From: Desulforhopalus sp. IMCC35007 | GTDB taxonomy: Bacteria > Desulfobacterota > Desulfobulbia > Desulfobulbales > Desulfocapsaceae | NCBI RefSeq assembly: GCF_005116575.1 | Contig: NZ_SWCN01000006.1 | Span: 124,001 to 188,000 of the forward strand | DNA: 64,000 bases | Direction of reading: 5' to 3' | Shown: one piece after another, positions 8,635-16,984 of the stretch | Layout: the number at the start of each line of letters is the position of its first letter | Position numbering within the stretch: the stretch's first letter is position 1 | Program-made: the position numbers and the translations under genes | Notes under the pieces: model-generated | Seen by the model: the letters and a program-made list of their open reading frames with translations, nothing else | Databases searched by the model: none | What the model was told of the DNA's origin: nothing

Positions 8635-9527
8635 AAGATATCATTACAATTATCGTGCGGCTGACGGTGTCCTGTCTTTTGGCCGCCACTGTTATGGGCC
8701 TGTGCTTTGTTTTCACAAGCAACGCGAAAAAGCATAACGAGCATGTCAAAGAGCAGAAGGTGATGTTTGAACTGCTCGGCTATAAAGGTGACGTAAAGGC
8801 TCCGGAGTCGGTAAAGATGCATGAACTGTATCGTTATGTAATCAGCGGTAATGACAGGCAATCTATCGGCTACCTCCTGCCTCAGGGAGAGGGTGAGCAT
8901 GGGGGATATCTCTTTGTCAATATCGATCTCAACGGTTCTATGATTGAAAATAAAAAGGTCGATATTACTGAGGCGGAGGCACTTGAGGCCGAATCCCGTG
9001 ATAAAGCCGTTCAGGCGACTGTCGGCTCTGGTTACAGTGTGGCCTTTGCGGATCAGACCATTGTCGTAACGGACAATGGGGCCAGGATCGCCTATCTGCT
9101 TGATGGCAAGTTCCAGGGGTTCAAGACCTTTGTCAGCGTGATGCTGGCCGTTGATCCTTCTTTTGCCATGGTCGGCCTTGAGATATTAGAGCATGAAGAA
9201 GATCCGGGTCTTGGTGCTGAAATCGAGCAGGATTACTTCAAGAATCAGTTCAAAGGTAAACCATTTGAGGCGATGAAGGCGATCGATGTCGTCAAAGCTC
9301 CAATTCCTGCTGATTACCTCAATGCCTTAAACGGTAAGGTTAGTGAGGAGGATGTTCTTGCCTTCAGAGAGCAGTATAAGAGCAAGGACATATACGCTTT
9401 GACCGGTGCTACTATCTCCACCAGGGCAGTTTGCAATGGAGTGAAAGGTATTGTGACCAAGTTTGCATACCGGATAAATGTATTGGATAAGGTTCTACAA
9501 GAACAGCAACTGGCTGTTTCGTTTTAA
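8631..9527 (+). CDS. rnfG: Rnf complex subunit RnfG (covalent FMN)
   Basis: A 298-residue protein with one N-terminal membrane anchor (about residues 8-30) and a large periplasmic FMN-binding domain. The flavinylation motif is YALTGATISTRAVCNGVK near the C-terminus, where the second Thr of the TGATIST stretch is the expected attachment point for FMN transferred by ApbE. The conserved LEHEEDPGLGAEIEQDYFKNQF region precedes it. It starts inside the end of rnfD (ATGA overlap), which indicates translational coupling. In length it exceeds many RnfG proteins (about 190-210 residues) owing to extra sequence in the N-terminal half of the periplasmic domain. Confidence 0.95.
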   Translation: MKDIITIIVRLTVSCLLAATVMGLCFVFTSNAKKHNEHVKEQKVMFELLGYKGDVKAPESVKMHELYRYVISGNDRQSIGYLLPQGEGEHGGYLFVNIDLNGSMIENKKVDITEAEALEAESRDKAVQATVGSGYSVAFADQTIVVTDNGARIAYLLDGKFQGFKTFVSVMLAVDPSFAMVGLEILEHEEDPGLGAEIEQDYFKNQFKGKPFEAMKAIDVVKAPIPADYLNALNGKVSEEDVLAFREQYKSKDIYALTGATISTRAVCNGVKGIVTKFAYRINVLDKVLQEQQLAVSF

Positions 9528-9548
9528 TTCTTGTGAGAGGAAGTCGAC

Positions 9549-10166
9549 GTGGCAAATGACAAATCAAGCATGCAGTTGATCAGCCGGGGAATTCTCAGTG
9601 AGAATCCGATTTTCAAGCTGGCGCTTTCCATGTGTCCTGCCGTTGGTATTTCTACCACGGTAATGAATGGTCTTATGCTGGGTATCGCTGTGCTTTTTGT
9701 ACAGGTATTCTCCAGTGTGACGATTTCAATTTTTAAAAACTTGATCCATCCAAGGATCCGTATCCCTACTTATACGTTGACCATTGCAACGTGGGTGACG
9801 GTTATCGATCTGGTATTGGCTGCCTATATGCCAGAAGCGTATGCGAAGATGGGTATTTTCGTAAAACTTATTGTGGCCTTTGCCATCATTACCATGCGCC
9901 TTGAGATGTTTGCCTGCAAGGAGTCTGTCAATGACTCCTTCTGGGATGGGCTTGGGATGGGACTTGGCTTCATGATCGGTATGATGGTCATAGGTTTTGT
10001 CCGTGAACTTCTTGGTTCTGGGATGATCTTTGGCTATGATGTACTGGGATTCAAACCACTTCTGTTTTTCATCCTTCCCAGTGCAGGGTTCTTTGTCGTA
10101 GGTCTGATGATGGCGTTTTTTAACTGGATTGAAATCTTCTACAAGCGTACAAAAGGGTTAAAATGA
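9549..10166 (+). CDS. rnfE: Rnf complex subunit RnfE, lacking one conserved Cys
   Basis: A 205-residue membrane subunit with six predicted helices, beginning at GTG 9549 behind AGGAAG. RnfE and RnfA form an inverted pair that holds a membrane-embedded [2Fe-2S] cluster; in the related Na+-NQR, NqrD gives Cys29 and Cys112. Here Cys29 is present in LSMCPAVGIST. The second motif, normally PLIVxNCxxxGRAEAFA, reads KLIVAFAIITMRLEMFAC, so Cys112 is replaced by Ala112, and a new Cys appears at position 123. The following DGLGMGLGF is intact and the frame is undamaged, which argues against a pseudogene. The stop overlaps the rnfA start by four bases. Confidence 0.93.
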   Translation: MANDKSSMQLISRGILSENPIFKLALSMCPAVGISTTVMNGLMLGIAVLFVQVFSSVTISIFKNLIHPRIRIPTYTLTIATWVTVIDLVLAAYMPEAYAKMGIFVKLIVAFAIITMRLEMFACKESVNDSFWDGLGMGLGFMIGMMVIGFVRELLGSGMIFGYDVLGFKPLLFFILPSAGFFVVGLMMAFFNWIEIFYKRTKGLK

Positions 10167-11107
10167 TGACTCTTAAAAATTCAAAATTAGTCGTATTGGC
10201 GCTGCTTGCTCTCTTTCTGACACCTCTTCTGGCTCAGGCTGAAGGGCTGATTGCAGGGCAGAAATTCAAAGGCGATAAAGAAATAGTTGTAACTTTTGCA
10301 GATCCTGTTGACAAGGCAGTGGTCGAGAATGTTGCAAACTATACGATCTACGAAGAGCCGGACCCGGATATTCGTCTGGTTCTTGAGACAGCTACCCTGT
10401 CTGAAGATGGCAAGGTTGCCTCGCTTTTCTTTAAAGATGCCTTGAATACTGCAATGACCCATGTGGTCAATGTGAAGGGACTGGCCGGTATTGAAAGCAC
10501 TACTTTTAAGGTGAGCAAATCATATCTGGGCTATCTGTTTGGAATCATGATCTCTGCTCTATTGATCAATAACTTTGTCTTTACAAAATATCTCGGACTG
10601 TGTGTTTTCTTTGGAACCTCAAAGAAAAAATCGACAGCAAAAGGTATGGGGGTTGTTTTTACCATCGTTATGGTTGTTTCAGCCATCATGAGTTGGTTCT
10701 TTTATAATTTTATTCTCATTCCCTATAACCTTAATTTTCTACAGATTGTTATTTTCATTGGCCTGGTGTCACTTACCGTGCAGGCGGTGGATACGGTGCT
10801 CAGAAAAGTTAATCCGGTGTTGTTTAATTCCTTCGGGGTCTTTCTGGTTCTGGTTATCGCCAACTGTGTAATTATCGCAGTGCCGCTTATTGTTGCCAAT
10901 AATAACTACAATATTTTTGAAACATTTATGCTCGCACTCGGAGCGGGTGGTGGCTTCCTGCTGGCGTTGTATCTCATGAGTTCTGTGAGTGAGCGTATGC
11001 AGCTTGCAAATATTCCCCCTACCTTTAAAGGCCTTCCCATTGCCTTTATCGTCGCGGGGCAGTTTGCCATGGCATTTCTCGGTTTTTCCGGCCTGCAGAT
11101 ATTTTAG
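10163..11107 (+). CDS. rnfA: RnfA fused to an N-terminal exported Ig-like domain
   Basis: A 314-residue protein, about 120 residues longer than normal RnfA. Residues 1-26 form a cleavable-looking signal (LALLALFLTPLLAQA), residues 27-117 a domain with the pattern of bacterial Ig-like (Big_5/SbsA-type) modules (VVTFADPVDKAVVENVANYT, LSEDGKVASLFF), and from residue 118 on a complete RnfA with six helices. The cluster-binding cysteines are present in YLGLCVFFGTSKK (Cys147) and VIANCVII (Cys235), equivalent to Cys26 and Cys120 of NqrE. The N-terminus of RnfA faces the periplasm, so the added domain would sit outside. The start overlaps rnfE (ATGA). The role of the extra domain is unknown; it might contact RnfG or RnfD. 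Confidence 0.93.
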   Translation: MMTLKNSKLVVLALLALFLTPLLAQAEGLIAGQKFKGDKEIVVTFADPVDKAVVENVANYTIYEEPDPDIRLVLETATLSEDGKVASLFFKDALNTAMTHVVNVKGLAGIESTTFKVSKSYLGYLFGIMISALLINNFVFTKYLGLCVFFGTSKKKSTAKGMGVVFTIVMVVSAIMSWFFYNFILIPYNLNFLQIVIFIGLVSLTVQAVDTVLRKVNPVLFNSFGVFLVLVIANCVIIAVPLIVANNNYNIFETFMLALGAGGGFLLALYLMSSVSERMQLANIPPTFKGLPIAFIVAGQFAMAFLGFSGLQIF

Positions 11108-11157
11108 GGTCGGTTGTGAGAAACATTCCATTAGATTTCATTAGAGAGTAATAAGAT

Positions 11158-12033
11158 ATGGATCCGGCATTAATTAAATTAGCTTTAGGTGGTCTGGTGC
11201 TCCTCGGTTGTATCGGCCTTTTCTTTGGCATAGGACTTGCCCTTGCTGCCCATAAATTTGCGGTAGAGGTTAATCCGCTCATTGAGGAGGTCGTCGAGTC
11301 ACTGCCTCTTGCCCAGTGTGGTGGCTGTGGCTATCCTGGTTGTGAAGGATACGCAATAGCGGTGGTCACCGACCCTGATGTCCCTCCCAATCTCTGCTTT
11401 CCCGGTAAAGAGGCGGTAGCTGCCAGAGTAGCAGAGCTCACGGGCAAGAAGATGGCGGCAGTTGAGGACCAGATTGCCCTTGTTCGCTGTTCCAGGGTGG
11501 AAGGTAAGGTAAGTCATAAACATGAATATTATGGTTTCGCTTCCTGTACCGCCGCGAATCTCAGCTTTGGTGGTCCATCAGCCTGTGAGTATGCCTGCAT
11601 AGGCCTTGGGGAGTGTGCAGCAGTCTGTCCATTTGGTGCAATCGACATGGTCGAAAACTTTCCTATTGTCAATCCAGACAAGTGTGTGAGTTGTGGCCAG
11701 TGTGTAAAAGCTTGTCCTAAAGGCATAATTGAGTTACAGACATTAAAGGCTAGGGTGTATGTTCCCTGTATGACCAAGGCACTTGGCAAGAACGTAAAAG
11801 CCGTATGTGAAGTGGGCTGTATAGGGTGTAAAATGTGTGTGAAAGCATGCCCTGCAGATGCGGTTACCTACGAAAATGGTATTGTTAAAATTGACCATAA
11901 GGCATGTATTGATTTTGGACCAAGCTGTGAAACTGCTTGTGTCACTAAATGCCCCCGTGATATATTCAGACCTTATGAGGGACGGCAGGCTATTAAGAGA
12001 AATAGTGCTGACGGCCTGAAAATGGCTGGTTAA
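11158..12033 (+). CDS. rnfB: Rnf complex subunit RnfB (ferredoxin-oxidising, multi Fe-S)
   Basis: A 291-residue subunit that accepts electrons from reduced ferredoxin. One N-terminal helix (about residues 8-31) anchors it to the membrane. It is followed by the RnfB-type cluster domain CGGCGYPGCEGYA with a further Cys in NLCFPG, then the CSYGC-like segment ACEYACIGLGECAAVCPFGA, and two ferredoxin-like [4Fe-4S] motifs, CVSCGQCVKACP and CIGCKMCVKACP, with a last Cys group around CETACVTKCP. The length matches the family and the cysteine content is complete. It lies 50 bases after rnfA and 23 before apbE, in the same operon. Confidence 0.96.
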   Translation: MDPALIKLALGGLVLLGCIGLFFGIGLALAAHKFAVEVNPLIEEVVESLPLAQCGGCGYPGCEGYAIAVVTDPDVPPNLCFPGKEAVAARVAELTGKKMAAVEDQIALVRCSRVEGKVSHKHEYYGFASCTAANLSFGGPSACEYACIGLGECAAVCPFGAIDMVENFPIVNPDKCVSCGQCVKACPKGIIELQTLKARVYVPCMTKALGKNVKAVCEVGCIGCKMCVKACPADAVTYENGIVKIDHKACIDFGPSCETACVTKCPRDIFRPYEGRQAIKRNSADGLKMAG

Positions 12034-12056
12034 TAACTTCAAGATTGGAAACTGAT

Positions 12057-13094
12057 ATGAAAAACCAAAAGACCCCCTTTGATCAGAAAAGAAGATCATT
12101 TTTGAAACTTTCCGGCCTGTTAGGACTTGGTGCCGCATCTGCGGCATTGTTACCGGCAGAAAGTGCAGAAGCGTTTCTTTTTAATAAAAAAGAGTACAAG
12201 GTAACCAAGACTCGTCTTGCCATGGGGACCTTTGTTGCAATGACAGCAATACATTCTTCACAGGATGAGGCAGAGCAGGCCATAGGTCTTGCTTTTGAGG
12301 AAATTGACCGCCTTAATGCCATGTTGACCCATTACGAGAAAACTTCTGCAGTCGGTTCTTTTAATGCCTCCGGTAAACTTGAGCATGCACCTGTTGAAGT
12401 GGTAGAACTGATTGGCAGGTCCCTGTACTACAATAGAGAAACCCAGGGTGCTTTTGATATTACTGTCAAACCTCTGATTGATCTGTATAAAAACAGTTTT
12501 GCGGTAGACCACAAGCCAAGCGATAGCGAGATCGACCTTGTCCTCAAACGGGTAGGAACGGAGAACATGCGTTATGATGCGGGTTCTATCGTTTTCACTA
12601 AGAGTGATATGGGAATTACTCTGGATGGTATCGCCAAAGGATTTATTGTAGACAAGGCATCTGAAGTCTTAAAAGCCAATGGCGTGAGCAATCACCTGAT
12701 CAATGCCGGTGGTGACATTAGAACCAGTGGTAAGGCCGCCCAGGGGAAAGCGTGGACAGTAGCTGTTCAGGACCCTTCCAAGAAGAATGAATATCCTGAT
12801 ATTATCACAATGCAGGATGGCGCCATAGCTACTTCAGGTAACTATGAGATATATTACGATAAGGAAAAGCTCTTTCACCATATCGTTAACGGTCAGACCG
12901 GACATTCTCCACATTTGTCCAGCAGTGTGAGTGTTGTGGCACCTACAGTAATGGATGCCGACGCCCTGGCAACCAGCGTGTTTGTTATGGGTCCAGCAGC
13001 AGGTGTCGCATTTATCAACGGGCAGCCTGACACCGAGTGTTTTATCATCGACAAGGATGGTAAGAACATCAAATCAGCAGGCTGGCAGGTGTAA
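12057..13094 (+). CDS. apbE: FAD:protein FMN transferase (ApbE), Tat-exported
   Basis: A 345-residue flavin transferase. ApbE uses FAD to attach FMN covalently to Thr residues, here most likely those of RnfD and RnfG encoded just upstream. A twin-arginine signal is plain: RRSFLK at residues 12-17 followed by a hydrophobic stretch ending in AESAEA, so the enzyme acts in the periplasm where RnfG is exposed. Family motifs are MGTFVAMTAI, GITLDGIAKGFIVDKA, INAGGDIRTSG, IATSGNYE and MDADALATSVFVMG, including the Asp/Thr Mg-binding region. ATG 12057 is preferred over an in-frame TTG because GGAAAC lies correctly before it. It closes the rnf operon, and a strong terminator follows. Confidence 0.95.
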   Translation: MKNQKTPFDQKRRSFLKLSGLLGLGAASAALLPAESAEAFLFNKKEYKVTKTRLAMGTFVAMTAIHSSQDEAEQAIGLAFEEIDRLNAMLTHYEKTSAVGSFNASGKLEHAPVEVVELIGRSLYYNRETQGAFDITVKPLIDLYKNSFAVDHKPSDSEIDLVLKRVGTENMRYDAGSIVFTKSDMGITLDGIAKGFIVDKASEVLKANGVSNHLINAGGDIRTSGKAAQGKAWTVAVQDPSKKNEYPDIITMQDGAIATSGNYEIYYDKEKLFHHIVNGQTGHSPHLSSSVSVVAPTVMDADALATSVFVMGPAAGVAFINGQPDTECFIIDKDGKNIKSAGWQV

Positions 13095-13133
13095 TTCTCC
13101 TTTTGCAGTTTACAGGAGTATTTCAGTGCTAAA

Positions 13134-13164
13134 AGGGCCCGTCAGAAGAATTCTGACGGGCCCT
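13134..13164. terminator. Strong bidirectional terminator after apbE
   Basis: A perfect 14-bp stem, AGGGCCCGTCAGAA (13134-13147) with TTCTGACGGGCCCT (13151-13164), closes on a three-base loop. The minus strand continues into TTTT, and the plus side into a T-rich stretch. It separates the converging rnf operon and the sigma-54 regulator gene. Confidence 0.9.
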
Positions 13165-13197
13165 CTGTCTTTGTCTGGTAGTCTGGAAAGGTGGTTG

Positions 13198-14538
13198 TTA
13201 CTTTTTGAACTCCGAGGAGTCCAGCTCATACTTCTTTGATTTGTATTGTATGGCTCTGCGACTGATACCAAGAAGCTCAGCGGCATCCTTTTTAACTCCC
13301 TTAGTCTGTTTGAGTGCCCTGATGATCGCTTCTTTTTCACTTTCTTCTATGGAAAAGTTGTCTTTGAGACGCTTGTTGTTTGCCTGGCTGTGGGGTTCAA
13401 GTTGCAGGTCTTCTGGGAGAATCTTATTATTTTTACATAATATTGCTCCTGTTTCCAGGCTGTTCTTTAACTCTCTAACGTTGCCTGGCCATTCAAGAGA
13501 CTGCAGCCATTTCATCGTTTGGCTGGGAATCTCAATTGGAGCCAGGTGATTTGATGTGGTGTAGTTGTCCACAAAATATCTGGCAAGAAGCGGAATATCC
13601 TCGGCTCTCTCGCGTAGGGGAGGGATGACTATAGTGACCACCTTGAGGCGATAATAAAGATCCTGTCTGAAGCTGCCGGCTTCAACATCTTGGAGTAAGT
13701 CCGAATTTGTGGCTGCTATGACGCGACAGTCCACGGTCTTCTCCTTGACTGCGCCAACCTGTCTGATCGTCCTTTCTTCAAGAAAACGCAGGAGTCTGCT
13801 CTGCATCTCAGGCGAGATATTCCCCACTTCGTCGAGAAAGAGAGTGCCACCATCTGCAGATTCAATAAGACCTTTCTTGTCACTGATGGCATGGGTAAAG
13901 GAGCCCTTCAGGTGGCCAAAAAGTTCGCTCTCAAGAATACCTGGAGGGGTGGAACCGCAGTCAACAACCATGTATGGGCCGTTAATTCTGGTGCTGAAGT
14001 TGTGCAGAAGCCTGGCGATACATTCTTTGCCGACACCGCTTTCACCAAGAACCAGAACGTTTGCGTTACTTCCTGCAACTTTTTTCAGCAGTCCTTTGAC
14101 ATTTTCCATTTCCTGGCTGACTCCCCAGATAAAACCGGTGGAATCAAGTTGATCCTGGGTAACCAGATCGGCCTTGCCGAGGATGTTATGGACCATTGTT
14201 ATGAGGTCTTTTCCTTCAAAAGGTTTGGTCAGGTAATCGAGGGCGCCGGCTTTGACGGCGTCCACCGCGCCGGAAATAGTACCGTGGGCGGTGAGGAAAA
14301 TGACGGGCAGGTATGGGTACAGGGACCTGACTTTCTCGAGTAACTCCATGCCACTCATTTCGGGCATCTTGATATCAGAGATTAAAAGGTCTACAGGGTT
14401 TTTCTGGATGAGTGAAAGTGCTGCTTTACCATTAGACGCTTTAGCTACTTTAAAGCCTGCAGTGGTGAGTCGGGCGTGCAGGACCTCAAGAAGTGTGAGA
14501 TCGTCGTCAACTATAAGAATGTGTTTTGGCTTGGTCAT
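13198..14538 (-). CDS. Sigma-54-dependent response regulator, GlrR/QseF-like
   Basis: A 446-residue NtrC-family regulator: receiver domain (residues 1-120, phospho-Asp in LISDIKMPEMSG, Lys in LTKPFEG), AAA+ domain (about 140-375) with Walker A GESGVGKECIA, Walker B GGTLFLDEVGN and arginine-rich LRERAEDIPLLAR, and a Fis-type helix-turn-helix at the end (KKDAAELLGISRRAIQYK). The loop that touches sigma-54, normally GAFTGA, reads GSFTHA; the key Phe-Thr pair remains. Gene order kinase, lipoprotein, regulator on one strand equals E. coli glrK-qseG-glrR, so I assign it to that system. The start overlaps the lipoprotein gene by four bases. A sigma-54 promoter at 16898 is a likely target. Confidence 0.92.
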   Translation of the reverse strand: MTKPKHILIVDDDLTLLEVLHARLTTAGFKVAKASNGKAALSLIQKNPVDLLISDIKMPEMSGMELLEKVRSLYPYLPVIFLTAHGTISGAVDAVKAGALDYLTKPFEGKDLITMVHNILGKADLVTQDQLDSTGFIWGVSQEMENVKGLLKKVAGSNANVLVLGESGVGKECIARLLHNFSTRINGPYMVVDCGSTPPGILESELFGHLKGSFTHAISDKKGLIESADGGTLFLDEVGNISPEMQSRLLRFLEERTIRQVGAVKEKTVDCRVIAATNSDLLQDVEAGSFRQDLYYRLKVVTIVIPPLRERAEDIPLLARYFVDNYTTSNHLAPIEIPSQTMKWLQSLEWPGNVRELKNSLETGAILCKNNKILPEDLQLEPHSQANNKRLKDNFSIEESEKEAIIRALKQTKGVKKDAAELLGISRRAIQYKSKKYELDSSEFKK

Positions 14539-15122
14539 AAAGGTTTTCTTTTTTCCTGATATGTTTCGTCTATTTCTTCAAGCTCTTCCAGCTGGTTTTT
14601 GAGATTCTGGAGAGTTGTTGACATCTGGGATATTTTTTTCTTCTGGTATGAAATTACGTTATTTTTACGCTGTTCCCGGGCGGCAAGTGCGACGTGTTTC
14701 TGTTGAATAAGGTAGCTTTGCTGCCTCAGCGCAAGAGTGAGAAGGTGGCGGTTTTCGGTAAAAGGCTCCCGACCTTTGTTGGCATCCCATCTCAGCAGAT
14801 TGTCTATGGCCTCGATGAGTTGCAGGTCGCTGTTGGCCAGCATCATCTGGGTGCAGGCCAGACCATACAGAGCAGAGTTTCTGTCTTCATGAGACAGAGC
14901 CGTCTCATAAATGTGCTCGTATTCCAGCAGGGCGTTTTCAAAGTCCCCATTAATAAAAAGGGTATCTGCTGCAGCCTGCGTTGTCTGAGGTTCCTCTATC
15001 ATGGGCTCTTCCTGGATCTGCTGTAAAGAGCCTACAATCTCTGTACAGGAAGAGGTGAGAATGACCAGTAATGGAATACAAAGAAGATGGAACAAACGAT
15101 ATTGGATTGATGAAATTGTCAT
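14535..15122 (-). CDS. QseG-like outer-membrane lipoprotein of the GlrK/GlrR cassette
   Basis: A 195-residue exported protein with a lipoprotein signal: a hydrophobic stretch ending in LVILTSSC, giving lipidation at about Cys26. The middle part is helical and TPR-like (ADTLFINGDFENALLEYEHI), and the last 60 residues form a charged coiled coil (QKKKISQMSTTLQNLKNQLE). It lies between the kinase and regulator genes, as qseG (yfhG) does in enterobacteria, where the lipoprotein interacts with the kinase at the envelope. Primary sequence similarity to QseG is not obvious by eye, so the assignment rests on order, size and localisation. Spacing: 36 bases after the kinase stop, overlap with the regulator. 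Confidence 0.8.
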   Translation of the reverse strand: MTISSIQYRLFHLLCIPLLVILTSSCTEIVGSLQQIQEEPMIEEPQTTQAAADTLFINGDFENALLEYEHIYETALSHEDRNSALYGLACTQMMLANSDLQLIEAIDNLLRWDANKGREPFTENRHLLTLALRQQSYLIQQKHVALAAREQRKNNVISYQKKKISQMSTTLQNLKNQLEELEEIDETYQEKRKPL

Positions 15123-15158
15123 GTGAACTGAAATCCCTTTAGTACGTTCTGCAAAAAA

Positions 15159-16598
15159 TTAATTGCAAGATGGAAGGGTAAAGGAAAAAGTACAACCTCC
15201 GACCTCATTATTTTCTACTTTAATCTCTCCGCCGTAACTCGTCACAATTTTTTTCGAGATTGCAAGACCGAGTCCGACCCCATCGAGGTGGTCCCTGACG
15301 CCTTTAGCACGGTAATACCTTGTAAAAACCAGAGAAATTTCCTTTTCGTCGATACCGGGACCACGGTCTGCGATATGGAATAAAATAAAGCCTTCGGTTT
15401 TGATTTCCCAGGAAATGAAGACAGCCTGACCTTCAGGGGAGAATTTAATAGCATTACCAAGGATATTGATAAAGACCTGCTGGAGTTCTTCCTTTACACC
15501 GTAAAGCGGAGGAGCTTTTTCCTCAGGGCCGTTAATTATGAGACTCACTGTTTTCTTTTTAGCCAGAGAAGCAAACATCTCTGTTGAATGTTTTACCAGT
15601 TTATCAGGGTTTACCTTGGACGCGGCCTTTTTACGAATTCCAGACTCCAGAACCGAAACATTGAGCAGATAGTTGAGGAGTTTATTAATTCTCTGGATTT
15701 CGACACTGGCAATTTTCAAAAATTTTGTCTGGTTGCTGTTGACAGGCCCGAAGACTTCCTCAACAATCATGTTTACAGATTCACGGATTGAGGAGAGCGG
15801 GGTGCGTATTTCATGGCTGAGAGTGGCTACAAATTCGTTTCGGATGTTTTCCTCTTCTGTGAGCTGGTGGCTCATTTCGTTGTAGGCTGCAGCGAGTTCA
15901 TTAAATTCGTGTCCACCTCTGAGAGTGATGGGTTTGTGTACTTTGGTCTGGGAGATTCGTCTAAGGCCTGTGGCCAGAGTTTTGAGAGGAGAAAATATTG
16001 AGCGCGACAGGTACCAGATACCAAAAAGCCCAACGAGTACCGAGAGACAGAAACCATAAAGGCCGTTTCTGACGCTGATAAGGCTTTTGGTGTTGAGCTC
16101 GTGCAGGGCTGCTTCGATTTCATCCTGATTGGTGGTTTTGGCAAGAGTAATGTTACTTTGCCAGAGAGAGACGACCTTATCTGTGACCCAGAGTTGACCA
16201 ATTTCAGGAGGCTCCCCTTCACTCCACAAGCCTTTGCGATGTCTGTAATAACTGAATTCGAGTTCATGCCAGATTTTACCGCTGCCTTCGGTGCCGGCAA
16301 GGTGTAACACCTCGGTAAGGGCCTTTTCGAATTTGTTTTTTGCCTGAACAAAATATTCAGAATATCTATCTTTTTTAAGAACAATCAGCTTTTTGTGATG
16401 AGCCTCCATATCAAAGAGGCTGTTGAGTAACACGACAGCGAGTTTATCTATTTTATTGTTCGTGGTAACGATTCGTTCTGTCGTCTGAACCATACTTTGA
16501 ACATTAAAAAGAAGTACGCCAACGGTACCTGTAAAAATCAGAAAAAAAAGAAAAAAGATAAGAGAAAGTTTCTGTTTAATGCCTGCTTTAAATGCCAT
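15159..16598 (-). CDS. Sensor histidine kinase, GlrK/QseE-like
   Basis: A 479-residue membrane kinase. Two helices (about residues 11-30 and 172-192) bracket a helical periplasmic sensor of about 140 residues. Then come a HAMP domain (PLKTLATGLRRIS), HisKA with the phospho-acceptor His in VATLSHEIRTPLSSIRES (about H262), and the ATPase domain with NILGNAIKFS, ADRGPGI and DGVGLGLAIS. ATG 16598 is chosen because residues from there begin directly with the first membrane helix, as in related kinases, and an AGGT lies upstream; a longer frame back to 16805 has an atypical leader. It is first in the three-gene operon with the lipoprotein and the sigma-54 regulator. Confidence 0.9.
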   Translation of the reverse strand: MAFKAGIKQKLSLIFFLFFLIFTGTVGVLLFNVQSMVQTTERIVTTNNKIDKLAVVLLNSLFDMEAHHKKLIVLKKDRYSEYFVQAKNKFEKALTEVLHLAGTEGSGKIWHELEFSYYRHRKGLWSEGEPPEIGQLWVTDKVVSLWQSNITLAKTTNQDEIEAALHELNTKSLISVRNGLYGFCLSVLVGLFGIWYLSRSIFSPLKTLATGLRRISQTKVHKPITLRGGHEFNELAAAYNEMSHQLTEEENIRNEFVATLSHEIRTPLSSIRESVNMIVEEVFGPVNSNQTKFLKIASVEIQRINKLLNYLLNVSVLESGIRKKAASKVNPDKLVKHSTEMFASLAKKKTVSLIINGPEEKAPPLYGVKEELQQVFINILGNAIKFSPEGQAVFISWEIKTEGFILFHIADRGPGIDEKEISLVFTRYYRAKGVRDHLDGVGLGLAISKKIVTSYGGEIKVENNEVGGCTFSFTLPSCN

Positions 16599-16784
16599 TG
16601 ATAGTTTACCTGCTCCATAGAATTGACCTGTAATGAACAGGATATTAGCAAAGCTCATACCAGCTGTCATCAATTGTCTGAAACAAATATAAGGAAACAA
16701 GAGAATGAAAGTAAGTTTTTTTCTCCCATTGAAAATATCTGTAAAATAGTATAGTTGTGTCGGCCATAAAGGAATTATTTCAAG

Positions 16785-16803
16785 GTGTGCAGAATTTGCA
16801 CAC
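16785..16803. promoter_or_regulatory. Palindromic candidate activator site (enhancer) for the sigma-54 promoter
   Basis: GTGTGCA (16785-16791) and TGCACAC (16797-16803) form a perfect inverted repeat with a five-base spacer. Its centre is about 105 bases upstream of the -24 element at 16898, a usual distance for binding of sigma-54 activators. Binding by the regulator encoded at 13198-14538 is inferred from neighbourhood. Confidence 0.55.
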
Positions 16804-16837
16804 AAAAGAGCGTTGTAAAGGGTATTTTTTGCAGTTT

Positions 16838-16875
16838 GATTCGTTGCCGAAAAGATCAGTTTTTGCTAACGAATC
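16838..16875. promoter_or_regulatory. Second inverted repeat before the sigma-54 promoter
   Basis: GATTCGTT (16838-16845) and AACGAATC (16868-16875) are exact reverse complements 22 bases apart; the right arm continues into the palindrome GAATCGATTC (16871-16880). It lies between the enhancer-like palindrome and the -24 box, so it may bind a further factor or help DNA bending. Function unknown. Confidence 0.35.
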
Positions 16876-16897
16876 GATTCCACGGGGAAAAGAGTGC

Positions 16898-16913
16898 TGG
16901 CATATACCTTGCT
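16898..16913 (+). promoter_or_regulatory. Sigma-54 (-24/-12) promoter
   Basis: TGGCATATACCTTGCT matches the consensus TGGCAC-N5-TTGCW at all positions but one, with exact spacing of the GG and GC pairs. It faces the small exported protein at 16985, leaving a leader of about 60 bases. A sigma-54 activator gene is part of the divergent operon, so local control is likely. Confidence 0.8.
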
Positions 16914-16984
16914 TGTACGTCGACGGAATTCCTTGGGCTATAATTACCTTAAAGGTTTGTATTTAAACATAATTTGGAGGATCA

